Shown: positions 1-9,855 of the stretch, piece by piece | How the letters are laid out: the number at the start of each line of letters is the position of its first letter | Position numbering within the stretch: position 1 is the stretch's first letter | NCBI GenBank assembly: GCA_038528965.1 | Contig: JBCBEC010000039.1 | Coordinates: 1 to 64,000, forward strand | Length of the DNA stretch: 64,000 bases | Direction of reading: 5' to 3' | From: Lewinella sp038528965 | Lineage (GTDB): Bacteria > Bacteroidota > Bacteroidia > Chitinophagales > Saprospiraceae | Translations under genes and position numbers: made by a program | The notes under the pieces: model-generated | Told to the model about the DNA's origin: nothing | Database searches by the model: none | What the model saw: only the letters and a program-made list of their open reading frames with translations

Positions 1-3000
1 TAATACCTGGCCCCATAATCATACAGCCCTGTCGCTTCATCCAACTCCTTACCATTATACCGATACGCATTTTCTGGAGCCACCGTAGCATACCAAGGCC
101 CTGTATGAGTAAGGCCAAATGGATAATAGTGTTGCTCCTGCATAATCTCATTAGTGGGATCATAAATATCACCAACCTTGATATTACCATCCGCATTCAG
201 GTCACTAAAAGTCAAATGCACATTTCCTAAATGATCTGAATGGTAGTACTCCACTCTTTTACCACTGGGCGTCCCTGTTGTAACCTCATATTGATAGGCT
301 ATCCTACCATCTCTACTTGCGTTGATGGAAGCCAGACGAGAAGCACTCTGCCCCTCTCCTGAATACTCGATACCATTGATGTACACGCGGGTTTCCGTTT
401 GTGTATCTCCGGTTGGGTCTCCATACTCATCCAGCACGTCAGCTGTACTGGTCTGCTGCCATTTGCGTCCTATTGCATCATATACCGTTTTCAAGCGCTC
501 CTGACTGCCTTTCTTAGCTAGCTCCGGTAAATTAAGGAAGTTGTAGTCAATATTCAGGACCTTATGTGGGTCAACTATCATATTACCATTGTCGTCATAT
601 ACATAGGCTAATATTCCATGGTCAGCCGAAGGGTGTGGACGAAAACCAGCTTTGCGTAATGCTGCTGGTGCTTCATCCAGCACATTGGTTAATTGTTGAC
701 CGCCCGTGCCACCATACGTCAGGGTCATTTTATCAATTCGACCTTCTGGCCCACAGGCATATCCTACTCCATTTCTCCAAATACTGATTACATTTCCTCC
801 CGCATCATAACTGAAACCTGTACTGTAGCGATTATTAAAATCCTGAATTAACTCTTGCGTAACAACTGATTCTCCTTGTTGAGGAATCGTAGTTTGCTCC
901 AGGTAATACTCTTCCCAATAACTGGAACCGGTTACTCGATCAAGTTCATCATAGCTGTAGTCATAGACCGAAGTAGCTCGATTACCCACCTTCCACTTCA
1001 TCTGTTCGATATTGCCATTGGGTTGGTGTGCGAACTGCATAGCGAAGAAGGGCTCTCCAACTAAAATCTGCACAGTGAGACCATCTTCGTCGACAGGAAA
1101 TACATTTAATATTTCATGTGTGCCTGCAATGTCATCGCTTAATTCATCAAGTGCGTAAGTAATATCTCCGTTACATAATTGTACGACTGCGACATTGAAA
1201 GGATAGCTAATCAGACCTGCATTAAACAATTCAATAGTTCGTTCACAAATGTCATCGAGTGAGGCATTTTGCTGTGCTTGAATTACCTCATCGCATCCTT
1301 GTGCCGGAGGAGGGCACTCATCCCCTGGGTTTGGCCCCATCGTGATTACGTTGATATCACGAATGCTTGCATTGATATTACGGAAGTTCACCAGACCAGG
1401 GAAATTTACTAGGTACATGGATTCATCTGCTGCGGTAAGCTCGAACACCTGTTCAGCAGAAGCAACTGTCAGTACTTTCCCGATGGTGTAACTGCCACTG
1501 AGTTCACGAATCTCATCTTCGAATAACCACAGTTTGCGCTGATCGGCCAAGATGACTTCGTATAGGTTGGTGGGAAATGTGAAGGTAGTAGGATCAAGCG
1601 GTGGTAGAACGTTGTTGCTAAAGTCAATACCATTTCCTCCCTGTGCCAATCCCCCTCCAGTGTTACCTGGGGCATCCGTATCAAAATCGAAGGTGTCTTC
1701 TGAACAAGGCTTCTTGATTACATTCGTTCGGCGGAATTCGTAATCTATGAAATGAGATAAATAGCCAAATTCTTTTTCATCCTTACCACCGTAGAAGTAT
1801 TGACCTATGGTAGCAGTGGTGAATCGTCTGTTAGTTTCGATGATTTCGAAGCTCAGGGTACTTCGAATATACTCTACATTCACACTTGCATACTGATATC
1901 CATTGGCATCAAGCCAGTTAATCAAGTCTTGCTCTATCATGGTGCCGATGTTAAGATTAGTACCATTTTCACATACACCAAAATGAGCACTAACATCAAT
2001 GGCAGGATTTTGAGAATAACCAGGACTACCTTCCAGGCAGTACTCAAGACCCGGCAAATCAATACTTCCCAGTGAAGCTAGTGTAGTTTGAAAATCTACC
2101 GCTACCGGGAAGTTCTCATTAATGTACTTAACAAAATCAGGTACATAGAAAATCTCCAATCGATAATCTGCAAATTCTTCCAAGCAGGTAGGATTAGGAG
2201 GTGGACATTCATCAACATTTGGTACTATCACGGTTTGTCCTTCACAAAGAAGTTCAAAGAACTCTTGGGGATCAACGGTTTGTTCGATTACGTAGGTTTC
2301 TTGCTCTCCGATGGGTAATTGACAGAATTCGACATCATTGCCTTGTTCCAAGTCTTCCTCTTTCAGCACCTCCGGACGAAGTATATTGATATCCGTTAGC
2401 CAGCCTCGCTCATTATATTGATAGTCCTGACGTGCTAAGCCACCATCAAAGTTTTTGTACAATAGTTGGTCAAGGTCATTGTACTTCATCTCCACATTGA
2501 CGCCAGCCGCATCCTCAAAAATTATCCGTCCAAAATCATCGTAATTCATTCGATGTACATAACCACCACCATTCGGCCCAATTCCGCTAACATTATGATC
2601 TGTTTCCAATAACCAATCGGCTTGATTGAGTAGGTGATCTTGAACCGCAGCAAAACTGTTCCCAGAGATATCTATCAGGTCTTTTTGCACCTGCATTCGA
2701 CCATAAGCATCAAGTGTATAGTAAGTTTCCGCCTGTCCACTTGCACCGAGCATGGAAGCCATCATGTAGCTCATTTTACCTCGGTAAATAGGGTTACTCT
2801 CTTGACCTACTTCTGCTCCATCATATTTATAGCTCAATACCAGTTCTCCAGCAGTGTCACAATTGCAATCTCCAACCCCGCCACTGTCTTCTTCCAAATA
2901 TATTTCCACCTCTCTTCCGTACTCGTCATAGCGCGTACTGACACGATTTTTATTACCATCCACTGAGGCACATAGCAGGTCTGTTTGGTCGTCATAACAA

Positions 3001-6000
3001 TACGTGCTGGCCAGGGCTCCGGGGACCAGCTTGGAAATCAGTCGATAGCGATTGTCATATTCATAACTGTAACTCCCTGCTGGCGAACTAATACTTTCAA
3101 TATCTCCACGGGCAGTGTAGGTATACTCTGTCTGTCCGTCTAGTGCATCAATGGTCTTAAACGTTCGATTTTGAAAATCGGTCAGCGTTTCCGATGTAAA
3201 GCCTCGTTCATTAGTTCGAATAACACTAAAATGCCCCTCTCTTGCACCATACTCATACCTTACACTTTCTCCATCAGGAAAGGTCTCCTCTTCCATCCGC
3301 TTCAAAGGACTATCATCGTAGTCAAAGCGGGTGAAGGTTCCAGGAAGATAAGTCTGCTGATCAATCCGGCCAAAAGCATCGTAAATGACCTCATTTTTTA
3401 ATACCCCATTGACGTATTGCTTGGTAAGGCGACCGAGACCATCAAAATATTGTTCAACTGTCTGAGCTGGGGCACCTGGCACGGTTCCACTATCAGCAAA
3501 GGTTGTGGTAGTGGTAAGGGAGCTATTGCCAGCGGCAATATTGTATTCGTAACTGGTGGTAACAGCTCCATTTCGAGTAATTTGTCTTACTAACCTTCCG
3601 AACTCATCGTATTCAAATGACTGTTCTTGCTCATCAACTCCCGTAATTTTTTTGATAAACGGGGAGTAGTTAGCATTATAGTACTCATACCCAATAGTCC
3701 AATCCTGACCATTGGCAACATCATAGGTTCTTGATAGCAAAAGTGGAACCGCTAAAGAGTTGTCCGTATCTGTATTCCAGGCGTAGTCAAAAGGTGCAAA
3801 GCCCCGTGGATCATAAAGGTTTGGCTGGCCCCTATCTGTATAAGTCTGGGTAGCTTTTAATAGTTCGGAACCATCTTTCAAAATCTCATAGTAAGCTTGG
3901 GCATAACCATCGGCCGAGTAGTTCGCTTTTCTGTAACCACTAGCCACTTCTCCTCCTCTGGCAGTTATCTCAAGAACTGGTTCCCCAACTCTGTTCTGGC
4001 CGAGTAGGGTACTAATACCTTGTTCCTTGGCATATTCGTAGGTGGTGGTATAAGTTCCATCCATGTTGGACTGCGATATCGATGTTGGATTATAATGCTC
4101 AAAGGCACTTCCATCTATTCCATCGTATTGATAAGCAGTAACTTGTGATAAACCATCAATGGTGCTTGTGCTTTCTTGGAGGACTACCCAACCAGTGAAA
4201 TTAGGATAAATAGCGGACGTGTAATAGGTTACACTGGTGGGGCCGGATAAAGAACAACCATTGGTCAATGGTGCCGAGAGAGAATAGATATAGGGTTTAA
4301 CACGTACATAGTATCGGTCACTAATTTCATAGTTTCGTTCCCAACGATTTTCAATCGTTTCAACGATGCTTCCTTGTTCATTATAAGAGGTTACCTGACG
4401 CAATTTACCAGTCAGCAGACTTAGAAACGGAGGTGCCACAGGGCCAGTGGTTGAAATAATGGGGGAATGGGGTGCCGCATCCGGCCCGTAAAAATCATAG
4501 ACTTTATGCCCTATACCATTGTAATCCTCCACCACGCGCTCATACACCACGTGGTAATCACCATACGAGCTCAAAGCTACTTGCGGGATTTCTGAAAACT
4601 CAAGAACACGGAAATTAAAAACATGACAAGCATCACCGTTGATGGTACACGGACAAAGGCAAGTTTCCACCGTTGTAGGATAACTATAAGTGTAGGCCCT
4701 TCCATATTGTGGTTCGCCCTTAAGCTTACCACTTGATTGATCACCATTAGCTTGGATATAAGAATAGTTCTTGACCATATTATTGCCCAAACCATCACTA
4801 ACAGTCATCTGCTGTATCCGCAAACCTCCAACCTTTCTATTCTGACTGTTATCTATAGTGACCTCCCGATACTGAAAGGCCGTAAAAGTGATATGGGGCT
4901 TATAACCTGTAGCATTAGTAGGACTGTAAATTTTGACTTTGTACTCTGTGCCATTGTATTGAAAATTGGGAAACAGGTCGGTGATAATACCGGCGACGGT
5001 AAAGCCATCGCTATTGTCATACTCTATTGTTTTAGGCGAACCCGCTGGTGAATCATCTGCATACAGCAGCTGAAATAAGATGGGAATGTTGGCTGTGCCA
5101 GGTGGGTCGTTGTCACAGGCGTTGATAAGTATTTCGTATTCTACTGGTGTCGTACCGGTTAAGGCTCTAAATGGAGTAGGACTTATGGCATCCGTTGGTA
5201 TACAAGGAGGTATGACTAGTGCTGTTAATTCCTCAAAGACTGTTTCGGTTGTCGCAGGTTCGGCATCCCAGTATTCGTTGGCCTCAAAGGCAAAGAAGAT
5301 TTCCTTTCCGGTGGGATAAGTGACCGATTGGATGATGCCTTCTTTCATCGCATCTTCATTTGACTCCCGATCCGCAGAACCCAGCGTACGTATCATGGGT
5401 GAAAAATCAATTTCACCGGTGTTGAAGTTTTCTGCGGAAAGCGTGGTGGGGGGTATGTTGAGCACGCTCATCGAAGCGTTATTGTCTACTGCACCATTGT
5501 AATATCCCCAATGATCAATTGCCTTATCCCCAAGGCGAGGTAAAAAATCACCTGTGTAGTTAAACGTATAAGGCAAAGAGATTTGACCATCACAACTCTG
5601 CTCTAGGACCGATAGCAGTCTTAGGCGCTTATCTTTATAGCTTAGGTTTTCAACCTGACCGCTTTGATAATAATCATAGTCGAAGTTAAAATTCTTGCAT
5701 AGCACTCCTCCAATAGATTGCACAGCAATAGCATCCAAGCGGTTTCTGGGCATACCGTAAGGACCTGTTTCCATGTCCTCCCGACTGGTATTTGCTTGGA
5801 AACTTACCGTCTCAAATGGAGTACTAATCTGACTTAGGCGATTACCTTTTACTAGAAGTGATGTAGTATTGGCCTGGTACTGGCCGGCAATATGAGGTTC
5901 CAAATAAACAGGTTCGCCAGCGGGACCACTGCCCAGGCCAATATGGTGCGAAAAGGTATAGCGGCGATATTTCATCGGACGATTATAGTAATAGTAGTCT

Positions 6001-6824
6001 TCTGCCTGGTAAGACAGATCAATCTCATACTGTTCATCAAAACTCACCACTTTTACCAAGTGCCAGCTCGTTGGTGCTTGCTTGGATACTGTATTTTCAA
6101 AGGTGGTATAATCCACTGCTACGTTGGTCTCACTTTTCCCAAAATAGTACTGAATCCCATTCGGATCGGTGATTATAAAGCCTTCCAGGCGCAGGTGTTC
6201 ATCTGATCCCGTATGGTATGGATCATACAAGGTCTCAATACGCAGGTTCTGTTTAGGGACAATTTTGATACCCTCGCTGGGAATAGCGTTAGGATCCAGT
6301 ACATAAAATTTACCCGAATAGCCTGGTATGTTGAAGGTGAAAATATCTTGTTCACCATCAATGCGGTTGTTGGCTACTTCGTTGGCGATCTCTGTTGGTA
6401 AATGGCCCTGTGGACTAAAGCAGCCATCCCAATATTCCGATGCATAATATAGATCAGTATTCCAAAAGCCATCAATATTCTCATCAGGATTACCCAATAT
6501 TGATCTTGATATATTGCCTCCTGTAAATAGCGTCCAGCCGGTTCCTACCCAGGTGGCCATTTCATCCACTTTAATGCCTGTTGGGAGATAACTCAAACTT
6601 ATCGGAACTGAAATTGAGCCATTGGTAATTGTGTGTAAAGGCAAATCAATGTTAGGTACTCCCGTAGAGAGGTTGACATCAATCTCGGTATACTTACCAA
6701 TACTTGTTGCTTCTGGTGAGGGAGCAGCAACACTGCCTAATAAATTATTGATGGGTTGTGCATGAGCCCCATTCAAAAGAAAAAGAAAAACTGAAATGAA
6801 TAATAACTGGATCAAGCGCGTCAT
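1..6824 (-). CDS. RHS/YD-repeat protein, C-terminus beyond window
   Basis: One open frame of about 2274 codons runs on the minus strand from an ATG at 6824 to the left edge with no stop, so the gene is partial. The N-terminus (MTRLIQLLFISVFLFLLNGA, then HAQ) is a signal peptide. The middle is rich in YD-type motifs such as YEYDEFGRL, YKYDGAEV and YSYEYDNRYRL. The last visible part (plus-strand 3-140) is an RHS-associated core with HLGNVHLTFSD, YPFGL and YRYNGKELDEATGLYDYGARYY. In this family the core is followed by a short variable tip, often a toxin, and that tip is outside the window. The protein is probably exported and forms a beta-cocoon shell. Two insertions with clustered cysteines and prolines (around 1250-1330 and 2160-2230 on the plus strand) interrupt the YD repeats. 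Antisense open frames inside the gene are shadows. The family is certain; a toxin role is unproven. Confidence 0.93.
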   Translation of the reverse strand, partial: MTRLIQLLFISVFLFLLNGAHAQPINNLLGSVAAPSPEATSIGKYTEIDVNLSTGVPNIDLPLHTITNGSISVPISLSYLPTGIKVDEMATWVGTGWTLFTGGNISRSILGNPDENIDGFWNTDLYYASEYWDGCFSPQGHLPTEIANEVANNRIDGEQDIFTFNIPGYSGKFYVLDPNAIPSEGIKIVPKQNLRIETLYDPYHTGSDEHLRLEGFIITDPNGIQYYFGKSETNVAVDYTTFENTVSKQAPTSWHLVKVVSFDEQYEIDLSYQAEDYYYYNRPMKYRRYTFSHHIGLGSGPAGEPVYLEPHIAGQYQANTTSLLVKGNRLSQISTPFETVSFQANTSREDMETGPYGMPRNRLDAIAVQSIGGVLCKNFNFDYDYYQSGQVENLSYKDKRLRLLSVLEQSCDGQISLPYTFNYTGDFLPRLGDKAIDHWGYYNGAVDNNASMSVLNIPPTTLSAENFNTGEIDFSPMIRTLGSADRESNEDAMKEGIIQSVTYPTGKEIFFAFEANEYWDAEPATTETVFEELTALVIPPCIPTDAISPTPFRALTGTTPVEYEILINACDNDPPGTANIPILFQLLYADDSPAGSPKTIEYDNSDGFTVAGIITDLFPNFQYNGTEYKVKIYSPTNATGYKPHITFTAFQYREVTIDNSQNRKVGGLRIQQMTVSDGLGNNMVKNYSYIQANGDQSSGKLKGEPQYGRAYTYSYPTTVETCLCPCTINGDACHVFNFRVLEFSEIPQVALSSYGDYHVVYERVVEDYNGIGHKVYDFYGPDAAPHSPIISTTGPVAPPFLSLLTGKLRQVTSYNEQGSIVETIENRWERNYEISDRYYVRVKPYIYSLSAPLTNGCSLSGPTSVTYYTSAIYPNFTGWVVLQESTSTIDGLSQVTAYQYDGIDGSAFEHYNPTSISQSNMDGTYTTTYEYAKEQGISTLLGQNRVGEPVLEITARGGEVASGYRKANYSADGYAQAYYEILKDGSELLKATQTYTDRGQPNLYDPRGFAPFDYAWNTDTDNSLAVPLLLSRTYDVANGQDWTIGYEYYNANYSPFIKKITGVDEQEQSFEYDEFGRLVRQITRNGAVTTSYEYNIAAGNSSLTTTTTFADSGTVPGAPAQTVEQYFDGLGRLTKQYVNGVLKNEVIYDAFGRIDQQTYLPGTFTRFDYDDSPLKRMEEETFPDGESVRYEYGAREGHFSVIRTNERGFTSETLTDFQNRTFKTIDALDGQTEYTYTARGDIESISSPAGSYSYEYDNRYRLISKLVPGALASTYCYDDQTDLLCASVDGNKNRVSTRYDEYGREVEIYLEEDSGGVGDCNCDTAGELVLSYKYDGAEVGQESNPIYRGKMSYMMASMLGASGQAETYYTLDAYGRMQVQKDLIDISGNSFAAVQDHLLNQADWLLETDHNVSGIGPNGGGYVHRMNYDDFGRIIFEDAAGVNVEMKYNDLDQLLYKNFDGGLARQDYQYNERGWLTDINILRPEVLKEEDLEQGNDVEFCQLPIGEQETYVIEQTVDPQEFFELLCEGQTVIVPNVDECPPPNPTCLEEFADYRLEIFYVPDFVKYINENFPVAVDFQTTLASLGSIDLPGLEYCLEGSPGYSQNPAIDVSAHFGVCENGTNLNIGTMIEQDLINWLDANGYQYASVNVEYIRSTLSFEIIETNRRFTTATIGQYFYGGKDEKEFGYLSHFIDYEFRRTNVIKKPCSEDTFDFDTDAPGNTGGGLAQGGNGIDFSNNVLPPLDPTTFTFPTNLYEVILADQRKLWLFEDEIRELSGSYTIGKVLTVASAEQVFELTAADESMYLVNFPGLVNFRNINASIRDINVITMGPNPGDECPPPAQGCDEVIQAQQNASLDDICERTIELFNAGLISYPFNVAVVQLCNGDITYALDELSDDIAGTHEILNVFPVDEDGLTVQILVGEPFFAMQFAHQPNGNIEQMKWKVGNRATSVYDYSYDELDRVTGSSYWEEYYLEQTTIPQQGESVVTQELIQDFNNRYSTGFSYDAGGNVISIWRNGVGYACGPEGRIDKMTLTYGGTGGQQLTNVLDEAPAALRKAGFRPHPSADHGILAYVYDDNGNMIVDPHKVLNIDYNFLNLPELAKKGSQERLKTVYDAIGRKWQQTSTADVLDEYGDPTGDTQTETRVYINGIEYSGEGQSASRLASINASRDGRIAYQYEVTTGTPSGKRVEYYHSDHLGNVHLTFSDLNADGNIKVGDIYDPTNEIMQEQHYYPFGLTHTGPWYATVAPENAYRYNGKELDEATGLYDYGARY

Positions 6825-7241
6825 AGAATGAATTGTTTCTGATGTGTTTAGCTATTCTCAATCACACAGTTCACGTTTGAGAATTGGGAAAAGCACAAAT
6901 ACCCTCCGGATAGAGAGCTATATATCCGGAAACTCAATAGTGTGACCTGCCTTAAGACAGATCGGTGATTTCAATTTGAACCTGACCTGTAGCCTAGTGA
7001 AATATATATTCACTGAAAGGTCATTTCAATCAGCAATGATTGAGGCCCGTTAATTGAAATAAAGCATCCTTGTTGTCTCCTTAAAAAATCAGTGGTAAGG
7101 AGCGCGTTTATAAATACTTTCAGAGAGCCGCTTGCGAAAGCGGTTTTTAAAATCTTAACGCTGCAATGATATATAGCTTTTTCTAATAATGCAAGTTTTA
7201 GTCGGAAATTAACCGAATATTACTTTTAAGCTACCGGATTC
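6825..7241. other. Intergenic region upstream of the RHS gene
   Basis: This AT-rich spacer separates the minus-strand RHS gene from the plus-strand pilus operon. I see no supported gene. It contains a hairpin built from TCAATCA and TGATTGA near 7029-7046 and an orphan terminator at 7126-7148. No consensus promoter for the RHS gene was recognised. Confidence 0.5.
7126..7148 (+). terminator. Orphan intrinsic terminator
   Basis: CCGCTT and AAGCGG pair around a GCGA tetraloop, extended by two further pairs, and are followed by five Ts on the plus strand. No plus-strand gene lies upstream in this window, so either a small untranslated transcript ends here or the signal is left over from a lost gene. 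Confidence 0.5.
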
Positions 7242-7271
7242 TTGTTGAATTGATCCGTATCATTATCTTTG
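7242..7271 (+). promoter_or_regulatory. Bacteroidota-type promoter of the pilus operon
   Basis: TTG at 7242-7244, a 19-base spacer and TATCTTTG at 7264-7271 match the Bacteroidota consensus TTG-N19-TAnnTTTG exactly. Transcription would start near 7278, about 200 bases before the pseudopilin start, so the palindromic element at 7283-7445 would lie in the leader RNA. Confidence 0.7.
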
Positions 7272-7282
7272 TAATGTGTTTT

Positions 7283-7445
7283 AGAGTGTGTTTGGAAATT
7301 CGATCTTCAACTTAGAATCAGTCATTTTGGTTTTGATCAAGGCACCGAAACCGGAGTTTAGCAGCGCTAAATGAGGATTTCGGTAACGCTGAGGAAGGCC
7401 AAAAGATCGATTTTAAGGCCGATTATTGAATTCCAAACACACTCT
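7283..7445. repeat. 163-bp nested palindromic element (MITE-like)
   Basis: The ends AGAGTGTGTTTGGAAATTC (7283-7301) and GAATTCCAAACACACTCT (7428-7445) are inverted repeats differing by one inserted A. Inside, further pairs are nested in order: CGATCTT/AAGATCG, TTTTGG/CCAAAA, ACCGAAA/TTTCGGT and TTTAGC/GCTAAA around an AGC centre. The whole unit could fold into one long imperfect hairpin. It has no coding capacity and no obvious target-site duplication. Terminal inverted repeats and compactness suggest a MITE or other palindromic dispersed repeat; a structured leader is the alternative. Confidence 0.75.
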
Positions 7446-7475
7446 CACTCTCTGAATATTTGAAAAAAATAAAAA

Positions 7476-7883
7476 ATGAAACAACGCAGCTCTCGATTAA
7501 AAGCGTTTACGCTTACTGAACTTTTAGTGGTATTGGTCATCATTGGTATTCTTACTTTGATTGCCTTGCCCAACCTCATGCCATTGATTGCGAAGACCCA
7601 TAGTTTGGAGGCCCAACAGGCACTTTCTACCATTCAGAAACTACAACGATCTTTTCATCAGATGCACGTAAAGTATACGGATGATTTGCTTGAACTAGGT
7701 TTTGAACCAGAGAAAACGGTTCCGGAAGGAGGGAAGGCCAAGTACAACGTTTCCATTGTCAGTGCCAGCCCATCTGCTTTTGTGGCGAAAGCCATCGCCG
7801 TCGTCGATTTTGATCAGGATGGAACATTCAATGAATGGGAAATTGATCAAAGTGGGAACCTTAGGGAACTGGTGAAAGACTAA
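7476..7883 (+). CDS. Type II secretion/type IV pilin-like pseudopilin
   Basis: This 135-residue protein has a class III (prepilin) signal. A ten-residue basic leader, MKQRSSRLKA, is followed by FTLTELLVVLVIIGILTLIA, which carries the conserved Glu at position 5 of the mature protein and a hydrophobic helix. The residue before the cleavage site is Ala rather than the usual Gly. The C-terminal part has a short beta region with an aspartate-rich FDQDGTFNEWEID segment like the calcium site of GspG-type pseudopilins. It is the first gene of a five-gene operon with a prepilin peptidase, secretion ATPase and secretin, so it is probably the major pseudopilin of an inner-membrane assembly platform. 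GspG-like is the best guess; GspH or a minor pilin is possible. Confidence 0.88.
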   Translation: MKQRSSRLKAFTLTELLVVLVIIGILTLIALPNLMPLIAKTHSLEAQQALSTIQKLQRSFHQMHVKYTDDLLELGFEPEKTVPEGGKAKYNVSIVSASPSAFVAKAIAVVDFDQDGTFNEWEIDQSGNLRELVKD

Positions 7884-7889
7884 AGGAGA

Positions 7890-8345
7890 ATGGTAATTTG
7901 GTTGCTCATCATTGTGCTTCTTTTCCTGGCTTGGGAAGATTGGCAACACCGCTCCGTTTCGGTTTGGTCATTAGTCGTTTATGGGCTGTTGGCTCTGCTT
8001 TGGTTCTTTCCATTACTGGATTGGTCGGTAGCAGTGGTCAATCTGAGTTTTCTATTGCTACAATCTTTACTGGTCCTGCTGTATTTCAAAATCAGAAAAG
8101 GATCTGCCGGGAATGTCTTTGGCGGTATGCTTGGGTGGGGGGATGTCGTTTTTATTGCGATTAGTGCTACGGTCTTTGCCACTTTACCTTTCCTAGCCGC
8201 CTACATTCTGGGGCTTATTGCTACGCTCTTAGTTGTTCTCCTAACTGGCAAATACCGCATACCGGGATATTCAATTCCGTTGATTAGCGGTTTAGCAGCA
8301 AGTCACATTGTGGTACTACTCTACTTATACCTATGGGTAGGCTAG
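7890..8345 (+). CDS. Prepilin peptidase, short A24 form
   Basis: This 151-residue membrane protein has about five hydrophobic helices. The two catalytic aspartates of the A24 family are visible: Asp17 in WEDWQHRSV, the equivalent of the D-x5-IP motif, and Asp85 in GWGD, the GxGD motif. The N-terminal methyltransferase domain and zinc-binding cysteines of full-length PilD/GspO are absent, so the protein corresponds to the peptidase domain only. It should cleave the leader of the preceding pseudopilin. The start follows an AGGAG ribosome-binding site and lies six bases after the upstream stop. Whether N-methylation of the mature pilin is missing or done by another protein cannot be seen here. 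Confidence 0.87.
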   Translation: MVIWLLIIVLLFLAWEDWQHRSVSVWSLVVYGLLALLWFFPLLDWSVAVVNLSFLLLQSLLVLLYFKIRKGSAGNVFGGMLGWGDVVFIAISATVFATLPFLAAYILGLIATLLVVLLTGKYRIPGYSIPLISGLAASHIVVLLYLYLWVG

Positions 8346-8384
8346 TGGTAGAAACATTTTTTAGCGCGCTTTCGTACACCTGCC

Positions 8385-9845
8385 TTGGAAAGTGAAAAAT
8401 TCACTGCGGAGGCAAATAGATTTAGTGGAATGGAACTATGGGAAAACATTGAAGCTGAGGCACTACAAGTGCTTTCAGCAGAACAGGCCTGGCACTATCA
8501 GGTGTTGCCTTACGCGGTGCAGAATGGCACCGTGCGGCTATTTTGTAGAAGTAATTCAGGAAATGGATTGACGGAGGAGTTGGAAATGCTCCTGGGTAAA
8601 ACAGTCCTGCTGCAGGCGCTCGATCAAGAAAATTTACAGCGCCAAATCGCTAAGTATTATCGCCGTTCAGAAAAGAGTACGACCCAGGTCAAAACCTTAG
8701 ATAGTAAAGCTCGTAGCTTTTTAGAAGACCTCATCCGAGAAACGCAAAACCTGGGGGGGAGTGATATTCACTTCGAACCTTTTGAATACGCAGCCCGGGT
8801 TCGGGTGCGCATCGACGGTATTCTTATTGAAAAGTATAAGCTTGACAAAACGGACTATCCGGGACTCATCAATCAAATCAAAATTCGAGCTAATCTTGAT
8901 ATTGCAGAAAAGCGACTGCCGCAGGACGGTCGAATATTCATGGGCCGTGATCAAGATCGACTGGACATACGTGTTTCCAGCCTTCCCACCCTGCACGGTG
9001 AAAAGATTGTAATGCGTCTACTGGCCCAGAATGCTGGAACCTTGTCCATTGATAGTTTGGGTTTTGGCCAGGCCGAAATGGAGAATTATCTGGAGTCCAT
9101 CAAGCGCCCTAATGGAATTGTTTTGATTAGTGGCCCTACGGGTTCTGGTAAGACGACCACGCTCTACGCCACCTTGCGTATTCTGAATGAGGCTAGGCGT
9201 AATATCACCACCATTGAGGATCCCATTGAGTACACTTTGGAGGGAATCAACCAAGTGCAGCTCAAAGAAGCTATTGGCCTTGATTTTGCCAGTGCCATGC
9301 GCACGTTTTTGCGGCAAGACCCAGATGTGATTATGGTAGGTGAGATTCGCGACTTAGACACGGCGGCAATGGCCATCCGGGCTTCGCTAACCGGCCACTT
9401 GGTCCTTTCTACCATACATACAAATTATGCTTGGGGTATTGTGAGCCGCTTGCTGGATATGGGGGTTCCTCCTTATCTGTTGGCCGACACGCTTAACGCA
9501 GCAGTGGCTCAGCGTTTGGTTCGAATATTGTGTCCCCATTGCAAGTCAGAACAAGCCTTTGATAAAACGCTCTTGCCCCGCCGGTTTACCACCGCAAATG
9601 TGCCACGAACGCACCATGTGGCGGTCGGCTGTGAGCAATGCTATTATACAGGTTACCGCGGCCGAAAAGCCATTTATGAAGTTATCCCGATTGATAGAGA
9701 ATTGAGCCAACTCATTCGACAAAAAGAATTGGATACGCGCGACATTCTACAAGCAAAAGGTATCAGCTCACTTGGGACAAACGCTTTTGAACTACTGAAA
9801 AACGGGGAAACCTCCCTGGAAGAAATCTCTCCTTTGCTCTCTTAA
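8385..9845 (+). CDS. GspE/PilB-type secretion ATPase
   Basis: This is the cytoplasmic hexameric ATPase that powers pilus or pseudopilus assembly. Walker A (GPTGSGKTT) lies near residue 250. The Asp box GSDIHFEP is near residue 125, Walker B (DPDVIMVGEIRD) near 315 and the His box TGHLVLSTIHTN near 335. A tetracysteine zinc site of the GspE type follows (CPHC ... CEQC, about residues 385-420). The N-terminal domain (about 1-100) matches the GspE N-domain in position but is weakly conserved. The longest frame begins with TTG at 8385; an ATG at 8430 (MELWENIE) is a good alternative start. No GspF inner-membrane partner is encoded next to it. Confidence 0.95.
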   Translation: MESEKFTAEANRFSGMELWENIEAEALQVLSAEQAWHYQVLPYAVQNGTVRLFCRSNSGNGLTEELEMLLGKTVLLQALDQENLQRQIAKYYRRSEKSTTQVKTLDSKARSFLEDLIRETQNLGGSDIHFEPFEYAARVRVRIDGILIEKYKLDKTDYPGLINQIKIRANLDIAEKRLPQDGRIFMGRDQDRLDIRVSSLPTLHGEKIVMRLLAQNAGTLSIDSLGFGQAEMENYLESIKRPNGIVLISGPTGSGKTTTLYATLRILNEARRNITTIEDPIEYTLEGINQVQLKEAIGLDFASAMRTFLRQDPDVIMVGEIRDLDTAAMAIRASLTGHLVLSTIHTNYAWGIVSRLLDMGVPPYLLADTLNAAVAQRLVRILCPHCKSEQAFDKTLLPRRFTTANVPRTHHVAVGCEQCYYTGYRGRKAIYEVIPIDRELSQLIRQKELDTRDILQAKGISSLGTNAFELLKNGETSLEEISPLLS

Positions 9846-9855
9846 AGTTCCAAAA

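Noticed and set aside
2634..6401. Several plus-strand open frames of 60-110 codons
   Set aside because: They are antisense to the continuous RHS frame, have no initiation context and are low-complexity shadows.
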